Positions 57,421-64,000 of a stretch of 64,000 nucleotides of DNA are shown here, piece by piece. Made by a program: the position numbers and the translations under genes. The first letter of the stretch is position 1; each line of letters opens with the position of its first letter. The notes beneath the pieces were generated by a model that saw nothing but the letters and a program-made list of their open reading frames with translations, was not told the origin of the DNA and ran no database searches. This DNA comes from Hydractinia symbiolongicarpus (Eukaryota > Cnidaria > Hydrozoa > Anthoathecata > Hydractiniidae). The stretch spans positions 23,186,001 to 23,250,000 of the forward strand of contig NC_079876.1 of assembly GCF_029227915.1 (NCBI RefSeq), in the 5' to 3' direction.

Positions 57421-58224
57421 AAATGTCATCGCAACTTTCCGTTGAATTTAACAATAGCAAACTACATACCGTGACTACCAACGGCCGCTCTTGGACCTAT
57501 GCCAAGGAAGTAGTACAAGGTGAACTGGAGTACAAGAAAGACACGTCCAGCACCATCTGAAGGCACTGCAGTCTGGAAAATTACGCTCACGGGGGAACCA
57601 GTAAACTAGCCATCTGACTCTCAAAAGTACAACCTCTGCATCAATGAGGAGGGAATGTACAAGCTGGTGTTTGGAAGCCGGCAACCCAGGGAAAGAAGGT
57701 TTAGGAAATACTGCTGCACCACGATGTTCCCAAAAATCCGTGATTAAGTACAACGTCAAGCCCTCGAAGAAAAAGATATGAAGATTGCCATTCTCGAGAA
57801 CGATCTTGATTCCAGTGGTGAACAACTTGTGGAGCCAGGGTACGAACTCGAAGTACAGACCCAGGAAAATGCGAGGCTCCAAGAACGGTACGTACCACAT
57901 GCTCAAGATCCTGGAAAGGACAAAATTATCATGATATGCAGAAAACATACGTCACAGGACGATGACGAGTATCATCATCTTCCATACTACTGTGCGCGTG
58001 TTCAAAGACGTAGTATTCCTACCAAAAGGAGATGATTCAAGGACAACTACCCAAAGTCCGAAGAGATTGTTGTCATTGATAATCCCAACGGTATACATGC
58101 CTTGTATACCGTTGGGATCGTTTTAAGGAGAATGGGCATGTGGAGCCTTACAGAAACCATTTCGGACTTATTGACCTAACTCGGGATGACCTGTACGATT
58201 TGGATGTTCCGGCATTAGATGACT
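57421..58224 (+). pseudogene. BRO-N family protein relic
   Basis: Relic of a BRO-type protein, a DNA-binding family common in large DNA viruses. The N-terminal BRO-N domain is in pieces: HTVTTNGRSWTYAKEVVQG (57460-57520), a LEYKK block, ENYAHGG after a stop, then INEEGMYKLVFGSRQP (57639-57690) and a FRKYCCTTMFPKIRD block. The C-terminal part, 57778-58035 and beyond, reads RLQERYVPHAQDPGKDKIIM and DEYHHLPYYCARVQRRSI, which resembles the C-terminal domain often joined to BRO-N in viruses. A TGA at 58033 and the palindrome at 58082-58118 break the end; a last frame runs to a TAG at 58222. Confidence 0.6.
58082..58118. repeat. Perfect hairpin, 16-bp arms, at a frame break
   Basis: The arms at 58082-58097 and 58103-58118 are exact reverse complements with loop TGCCT. 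It lies within the BRO-like gene; the protein sense changes frame across the right arm. Confidence 0.85.
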
Positions 58225-58235
58225 AGGCGGGCGCT

Positions 58236-58267
58236 AATTTTTACTACTCCTGTAAGTAGTAAAAATT
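58236..58267. repeat. Perfect hairpin, 13-bp arms
   Basis: AATTTTTACTACT and its reverse complement with a 6-base loop, between the BRO-like gene and the next gene. Could act in transcript ending; this is unproven. Confidence 0.75.
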
Positions 58268-58293
58268 ATCATTTTTGACTGAAATATCAAGAA

Positions 58294-58728
58294 GATGAAA
58301 GCCTATGTACAAAAACATCAATTTGCAGTGAACTACAATATTCAGGTACCTGTGCTACACTGTTGCATCAACGGAGGGTCATTCATTGGATATTGCTCAA
58401 CCTGCGTGGACAATTTTAGGTATCGAGATGGAGAATACTATGAAGGATTTGAATAACCTACTGACGAAGACCTTTTAAACAGGGTAGCGTCAGGCGAAAA
58501 AGCAAGGGCAACATTTGCAAGAAGTGAGATCGACGAGGATATAGAGGCCGATATTCAACGTCTAAGGCTGCATATTGTTGACATTAAAGAGAACAAATAT
58601 GGGACACTCTGTTACCAGGTTATCAAGGATAGGGATTTGAAGCTATCGGAGTTGGCTGATATCACAACAATAGGTGATATACTCAACTTTCCGATACCAG
58701 ATAGACGCTCGGTCGATATTTTATGATA
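58294..58728 (+). pseudogene. Unknown Polinton protein
   Basis: Frame from ATG 58294 with a single TAA at 58456. The N-terminal part has NGGSFIGYCSTC (possible Cys pair). The remainder is charged (SEIDEDIEADIQRLRLHIVD, LADITTIGDILNFPIPD). An acidic frame (DEDDDDEDEIDLDALEVLL) follows at 58806-58870 and runs convergently against the integrase. No family recognised. Confidence 0.4.
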
Positions 58729-58880
58729 AAACGAACCTAATGTTATCAAAAGTATTGTATATGGATACCCATTCTATACACCACATCCTTTGGATTGTTG
58801 AAAGGATCCGAATGACGAAGATGATGATGACGAGGATGAAATAGATCTGGATGCCCTAGAGGTACTCTTGAAATTACTCT

Positions 58881-59819
58881 TCACCAATCCTTCACATCCT
58901 CCGGCTGTACCTGAACGTCCTCTGGAATAAGCATGAGTTCTTCGGACACGAAGCTAAGATCAGGACCATCTTTCAAATAGTAAAGTACACGACTAACTGC
59001 TACTACCCTATCAAGCCTGTAAGTATGTTTGCTCCAAAAGGCAACTGTTGCACGTCTTTGAGAGTCACCGTGCTCTTCTACTGGTTGTAGTAAATACAAG
59101 TACAACCCATCCTCGGGTAAGGGTTTTTCTTCGGGATATTGCTGACTTTTCGCAAGCAGGACATCATCCAGTTTGATCGCCTTGTTGGGCCTCATACCGA
59201 TCATGACAGTTTTGCTGTTGTTTAGACTTTTTCTTGCTTGACCCAAATGTTACTGGGTCCCTCAGACGCCAGCTCTTGCGCATCCTGAGGTTCAAAGAGT
59301 CTTTTAGCGAGTACCTTGTTGTAGGACTCTACAAATGCCGTAAACGTATGGTGGTACTTGGTGGTAGGCCGTTTAATTCCCACCCCCTTGTCCTCTAGCA
59401 ATTTTGTTACATTTGACTTGAATTCAGAACCATTATCACACTGAAAGGTTTTCGGATATCGAAGAGATCCCGCTTTATAAATGTCCTTGATCATCTCCGC
59501 GACCTTGCTGGCTGTTTTTGGTACGTAGGGCCTTGCAACCTTGTACCTCGAGGCCACCTATATAACAGATCAAACTGGTGCAGTTCGTTGGGTGTTGTAA
59601 TTTTGAAATGAGGATAATCAATACGTTTTGGCCCTTGATATGCCTGAGAAACAAGAGTTGTCTACTCAGCCAGTGAGTGACCTTCTTTTTTGAGAGACCG
59701 GATTCCGAGGCTAGCAACTTAATAGCTTTTCGTCCAGTCCACAGATGTTCTGGCATGTAGTAAATTTGACTTAATTTCTTAGCCTCTTCTTCGGTAATGA
59801 TATGTGATGTTTCTGACAT
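58881..59819 (-). pseudogene. Polinton integrase (rve family)
   Basis: Retroviral-type integrase that inserts the element. Start chosen at ATG 59819 (MSETSHIITEEEAKKL), preceded by AAAATAAAC. The N-terminal helical region has EHLWTGRKAIKLL and LSKKKVTHWLSRQ. The sense then shifts frame near 59640; a HQFDLLY block, likely holding the first catalytic Asp, lies in that frame at about 59580. The core continues in another frame with ASRYKVARPYVPKTASKVAE (to about 59500), CDNGSEFKS (second Asp, about 59430), and HTFTAFVESYNK (Glu). About 15-25 codons between the first-Asp block and ASRYK appear deleted. The C-terminal part (58881-59246) ends ELMLIPEDVQVQ. It is inactive as read. Confidence 0.8.
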
Positions 59820-59960
59820 GTTTATTTTACATGCCAGAAAACGTTTTACATATACTTGTATACTACAAATCCTAGAACGCACAATGATCCAACAATGAAG
59901 CTTAATTCGCCATCCTGTTGGTTCTTGGAGGGTGTGTAATAATCCAACAATTTTGAATTC

Positions 59961-60134
59961 TTATCGTTTGAGGCTATATAATACATTCAGCTTGGGCCGT
60001 TTTTCCATTGCTTCTCCGTGCCTTCTCCGCTCTGCTTCGCCGTGTCCTGAGAGTTTAGAAAACAAAAAGTTCGTGCCGCTAAATGCTCGTGCGTTTATTG
60101 CAGCACCTGCAACAATAACAGTAATCGTTGCCAT
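59961..60134 (-). CDS. Small Polinton protein with hydrophobic N-terminus
   Basis: 57 codons from ATG 60134: MATITVIVAGAAINARAFSG then FLFSKLSGHGEAERRRHGEA and a TAA at 59961. The hydrophobic start and basic/charged helix suggest a membrane-associated or virion protein. It lies between the capsid-like gene and integrase, same strand as both. The end may be truncated. Confidence 0.45.
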   Translation of the reverse strand: MATITVIVAGAAINARAFSGTNFLFSKLSGHGEAERRRHGEAMEKRPKLNVLYSLKR

Positions 60135-60140
60135 TTATTA

Positions 60141-61414
60141 CTACTCAACGCTGTGAAATCGGCCATCTAGTATGTTTAATTGGGCATCGTGAAGCAAGTA
60201 CACATAGCATCTGAAATCCCCAGTTCTGTCAGCTTTCTTTGTCATATGCAATGTGATCCTGTCACTAAGCTTTTGCAGGGGTCTTCTGGAACCATGTAGT
60301 GTATGATCAGGAGACGCTCGGAAATCGATAAAGAGGGCGCATCTCTCGTTGAAAAACTGGCCAATCCTCGCATTGGAGTCGTAGCTTTCGAAGAGGTTCA
60401 CAATCTGTTCCAAATGGTCCTTAGGAAGCATGGCATGTGAGTAAAAATCGTTGGGCTCACCCTCCACAGTGATGGATATTGTTTCTATCTTGGGGTTGTA
60501 GCACACCTCATTCTTTCCGGCATAGGATTTCACCATTGCAGGGTCCACGAAGAGTAGCAAGACGCCCTTTACACTTTTTGCAAGGATATCGATCTGGAGG
60601 TTATAACTGGTATCTGCTTTTTTAAGGGTTACTACCTTGTCCGGAGTATCCTTTCGTAGGGTAACGCGAGACGACTATACCGTGACATCATAGCCCTCGC
60701 AAGAGACTCATGGTTGACCTTGTCATACTCCAGGGCAGTACTGGTGATTTTATATGCTGCATCCGCTGCCTTGGTTGCGGTAGACCCCGAGGCTGCCGTA
60801 CCTCCATCTTTGATCACGTGGCTATGTGGGGAAAAATGTAGGACAAACTACAATCTGTCGTATAATCCCGCTTGGTAGTACGATAGTTCCTTCGTTAGTT
60901 CGAACATTTTACCGAGAGAGACGGAAGAGGTGCTCCCATAGGCGGCAGCAATGGCCTTCTCACCGTCGGTACCTACATGGTCAGTGGCCTTGACCTTTAG
61001 GGCTCTGATGGTACCATCATTAGGGTTAATACCCTCTAGAATTAGGTTGTTTTCACACTCAAACTTGGGCAGCCACAAGTCTCTATAGACCGCGAGGGGT
61101 GCATAGTCTCTTATATTTTGAATTTCGTTGCCGCTTAGGGTGATATGTAGATTTCGCACTATACTCTTCCCTATGTTGATGACTAAGGTACGCTTCGTGT
61201 TGGTCCCCGCCAGCACCAGCTCAAACAGTAGCCTTATACTTCCAAGAAATATGACATTGTTTTGTCCTAGGTTTGGGATACCAACATAGAGGTCCTCATT
61301 CTGGTTAATTGTGGAGGGAACGTAACTCAACTTGACGCGCTGCCTTCTTCTTTTAATACCCAAAAGCTGTTTCATTTCTGCGTAGGGGTCCAATGTAGTT
61401 CCAAATGCACTCAT
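60141..61414 (-). pseudogene. Putative Polinton capsid protein
   Basis: About 420 codons in three frame segments: 61414-60848, 60817-60632 and from about 60660 to 60141. The start is ATG 61414 (MSAFGTTLDPYAEMKQLLGI). The first part is beta-rich, with IPNLGQNNVIFLGSIRLLFE and KSIVRNLHITLSGNEI, reading like the first jelly roll of a double-jelly-roll capsid protein. The last part has ETISITVEGEPNDFYSHAM, CALFIDFRASPDHTLHGSR and VYLLHDAQLNI. Size, strand and place next to the integrase fit a major capsid gene. The assignment is by pattern, not by a search. It could instead be a minor capsid protein. Confidence 0.5.
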
Positions 61415-61438
61415 TTTATTATATATAGTTTTAAATAA

Positions 61439-62681
61439 ATGCCAACTAACCCATTATTTGATCATGATCTTCCGGGTGAGGAGGGCCGTCCAAATGATAC
61501 TACGCAATCAACGCCAAAACCTCCAGCAACGCCTTTTGTTGTTCTCCTAAAGACCGCCAACGGTCTTTAGGAGAACAACAGGGTGTGCCGGGGGCTATCC
61601 TTTCAAAGCAGAGGCAAAAAATAATAAAATCAAAGGTCGACAAGCTCTACGAACGTTTTGAGGAGAGGTTAGGGAAGCCTATTTCATTACCTTATGACAA
61701 GTTTAGGCTGGAAGGGAACCGTTTTTTTTAACGATATAGACCTTACAGCATTAATTACAAAAGATAAGGGTGGGTTGCGGGCTGCCGGGGAGATAATAAA
61801 GAGATTAAAGGCAGATCTCGTGCGAGCCCTGGGTTGCTCCGACTATGTTACTACAGGCAATAGGGGTAAGGCAGCTGCCCAGGCACTTGGGCAAAAGGTT
61901 GATGACATTGTGAGGAAAGACATGGGTGATGATATCATTTCGATGGAATCAATAGAGGAATTTGTAGATGCCACGGAGAGCTTTATGGAAAAAAATTCAT
62001 TTGGTGGTACTGATGAAGTATTCACGGAGCGCGAGAGGCGAGGACTAAACCTCGAACTCCAAACTATAAGAGACGCCATGAAGCTACTGAAAGGAAAGAT
62101 TATCCTATACAATAGCGAGATCGGCAAGGCGGAGGGCAAGGGGAAAGAACTCGAGAAGCAGAAAGTCGGGGTAGACGAAGGACAAAGGGCTAATCTTGAG
62201 AGGGAAATAGCAAAGCTTGAGGAAAAAATTGAAAAATTGAACGATTTAAAAGAGGCCACGCAAGAAGCAGAGGGGATACAAGCCCAACAAATTTACAGCC
62301 AGCTGAAGAATATCAAGGAAACGTTGATGAAGATTGCCGGAGATGACACGTCTTTGCTTGAAAAGCTTAAAATTTTATCGCTATGTCGCTATAGCGAGTA
62401 TCGTCTCCGCTGTTAGTTTACTGATAAGCACCATTGTATTAACTGCTACAGGGGGAAGCACTGGAGGTGCTGCAGGAAAGGGGTTTGTAGAGAAGCAGCT
62501 GGAACAATTAGAAAAATTCCTCAAATACCTGGCAGCTAAAGCAGGTGCTGCATTACCCGGGATTATGGGCACCATAGTCTCGTTCTTTCTCAGGGTAGCG
62601 GCAACCGTTGCCGAATACAAAGCTAAACACCTGTGCATGGCAGTCGCTGCTGTCGTTGTGCTTGTCGTGGTATACGTTTGA
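61439..62681 (+). pseudogene. Coiled-coil membrane-tailed Polinton protein
   Basis: The frame starts at ATG 61439 (MPTNPLFDHDLPGEEG, Pro-rich), 25 bases from the divergent capsid-like start. A palindrome at 61537-61580 breaks the frame; the sense resumes with KVDKLYERFEERLGKPISL. A second shift lies at the T-run near 61727. From there to 62370 comes IDLTALITKDKGGLRAAGEI and a long Lys/Glu coiled coil (REIAKLEEKIEKLNDLKEAT). A third shift near 62370 leads to a hydrophobic stretch (IASIVSAVSLLISTIVLTAT), a Gly-rich linker and a terminal membrane segment (AVAAVVVLVVVYV). A virion or membrane-remodelling role is only a guess. Confidence 0.5.
61537..61580. repeat. Perfect hairpin, 20-bp arms, at a frame break
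   Basis: The arms at 61537-61556 and 61561-61580 are exact reverse complements with loop CCAA. It creates a stop and shifts the frame in the coiled-coil gene. Confidence 0.88.
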
Positions 62682-62700
62682 AAGAGGAAATAGTCTAATA

Positions 62701-64000
62701 TTAGCTATTTTTAAGCCATATGTAGGCAATGATGAGAGCTACCACCGTTGTGATCAATGCGGCCTCGGTATTGTCATGTTGGTTTTGACCTTCTATAAGT
62801 GGTGGGTTTATATCCCCTCCTCCCACAAGGGTAATACGTGGTGTGGTTTGCACCTCCCTGGAAGTTGTTGGTTTGATAGTATGCTTATGGGGTGTAGTAT
62901 GTATAGGTCTTTTGATAGTATGCCTAGGCTGTGGATTGAAAGTATGCTTAGGTGGTAATTTGATAATATTCCTAGGAGGTGTAGTATATATAGGTGTTTT
63001 GATAGTATGCTTAGGAGGTGGTTTGATGACCCTCTCTGCATGCTTCACAACAGGCTTGTTATTTACATCAAGCTCGACCCCCACATTTACATTGGCAGGT
63101 GCGATCACAATATTGTTGTTGTACCCATCAATTTTACCAATGCGTAGGTTCATGTCCGAGAGCAACATGTACACGCTGGGCATGACGGCGAAATTTACCG
63201 GAGTTCGGGCATATTGCAACACCTTCTAAAATTGCGTGATGTTATGTCCAACATTCTCCTCTCTCCGCACTATGGCTTCAAATTTTTGTAACAAAATCTG
63301 CCTTGCCGTATAGTTGTCCGCACCAGACCCGAGTAAGGATGTCTTAGCCCCTGCTTGCGACTTAAGCAACAGGATCACGCAAACCCGGATACCTTCACTT
63401 AATTTGGTCAGACCTACCAACGTCAAGTCCTGACATGTTGGCATGATGAACTTGGCCCAATCACCATCAACCTGAGGCCACCATCTTCCGTTGGTAAGTG
63501 ACGACATGACGGCTTTGAATTTGTACAGACTATTAGGATCTGCACCATACTCGCGACATACCTGTGAGTAGCCAGAGGTTAAATAGGGATTTTTATATTG
63601 ATGAAACCCATTGTCATATGGCATGGGTACCTTCATCCTGGTAAGGATGCTGGCCATGTGGTAATAGACGTGAAATTTAAAGATAGAATTGACATGGGGT
63701 ACCGAGCCTGTCATGTGCTTAGCAGAGATGCCCAAGGCAGTGGTTGCGCAATGCGTAGCGAAATTCACCTGGATATTCCAGTAGTCCAGGGCCTGTCCTG
63801 TCCAACCCACTCTGGTCATTTAGCAGATTTGTAGGGATTTTTATAGCATATTTGCTGAATTCAGGAAATGCCACAGAAATGTGTGATTCTGTAGACACAT
63901 ACAGGTCCTGATGTTCCAGGTTTGATATACCAAGTGGCCATTCTCCCCTGTTGGATTTGTATTTTGCCTTGGGGTTGTGCGAATACATGTTCATCGTTTT
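62701..64000 (-). pseudogene. Putative Polinton structural protein with membrane tail, 5' end outside window
   Basis: Minus-strand gene entering from the right edge. The segment 63994-63815 (HQDLYVSTESHISVAF and onward) shifts frame near 63815 into LDYWNIQVNFATHCATTALG. It runs to a single TAG at 63228, then continues in the same frame as YARTPVNFAVMPSVYMLLSD. A Pro/Lys/Thr repeat follows (HTIKTPIYTTPPR-like units, about 62860-63020), and a C-terminal membrane segment (ALITTVVALIIAYIWL) ends at 62701. Beta-rich character and position suggest a capsid or membrane-anchored virion protein. It ends 20 bases from the convergent coiled-coil gene. Confidence 0.45.

Larger units (their letters stand above)
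50130..64000. mobile_element. Polinton/Maverick-type element, degraded, right end outside window
   Basis: The gene set defines it: protein-primed family-B polymerase, rve integrase, A32-like ATPase and putative capsid genes, with BRO-N, HNH/Cys-cluster and coiled-coil genes between. Left-to-right order is polymerase (+), Cys-cluster and small genes (+), ATPase (+), BRO-N (+), unknown (+), integrase (-), small gene (-), capsid-like (-), coiled-coil (+), second structural gene (-). The region is clearly richer in G and C than the flanks. Nearly every gene carries stops or frameshifts. Confidence 0.85.

Noticed and set aside
59932-60156. Plus-strand frame of 74 codons in the Polinton
   Set aside because: The minus-strand frame at 59961-60134 has a proper start, hydrophobic N-terminus and charged helix, and fits the direction of its neighbours.
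61843-62259. Long Ser-rich minus-strand frame
   Set aside because: It is the shadow of the Lys/Glu coiled coil on the plus strand.

Overview
The window looks like one contig from an AT-rich metazoan genome, most likely a cnidarian (hydrozoan-like). Host genes have GT-AG introns, and the transposon mix (Polinton/Maverick, Copia, MULE, hAT, Harbinger-like, Helitron-like, CR1/Jockey-like LINE, tRNA-derived SINE) is typical of such genomes. The taxon is an inference; no rRNA, tRNA gene, CRISPR array or bacterial-style operon was seen.

Host genes, both on the minus strand. (1) Glycine decarboxylase (GLDC, P-protein of the mitochondrial glycine cleavage system): exon 2 at 4202-4280 and two separate candidate first exons, at 8673-8927 and 13608-13868. 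Each candidate carries a transit-peptide-like N-terminus and the RHIGP motif and ends in the same phase at a GT donor. Later exons lie left of the window. (2) A PAIP1-like poly(A)-binding-protein-interacting gene: eight exons from 32952 down to the stop at 25193, recovered by frame-consistent GT-AG splicing, with three PAM2-like repeats before an MIF4G domain. Its first exon was not found.

Mobile DNA fills most of the rest. In order: a Copia relic (0.68-2.92 kb), a SINE copy (6.0-6.3), a hAT relic (6.76-7.65), a LINE 3' end (8.06-8.54), a Harbinger-like element carrying a MADF-BESS relic (9.26-11.19), a small MITE with 9-bp target duplications (13.27), Helitron-like units partly in head-to-tail arrays (14.1, 19.0-19.7, 22.8-24.2, 30.9), an unusual reverse-transcriptase relic (15.7-17.65), a second Copia (33.5-37.8) interrupted by a decayed MULE (34.6-36.65), a 7.1-kb MULE with perfect 9-bp target duplications and a nested LINE (39.7-46.8), and a second SINE copy carrying two nested MITEs (48.6-49.5).

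From about 50 kb to the right edge lies a Polinton/Maverick-type virus-like transposon, visibly more GC-rich than its surroundings and cut by the window end. It carries protein-primed family-B DNA polymerase, Cys-cluster/HNH-type proteins in several copies, a zinc-ribbon protein, an A32-like packaging ATPase, a BRO-N protein, an rve integrase (minus strand) and several putative structural genes. Almost all are broken by stops or frameshifts, so it is a fossil.

A window-wide oddity is a set of perfect short hairpins (arms 11-41 bp, loops 1-17 bp) in unrelated contexts. At least two coincide with reading-frame breaks in the Polinton, which suggests templated insertions.
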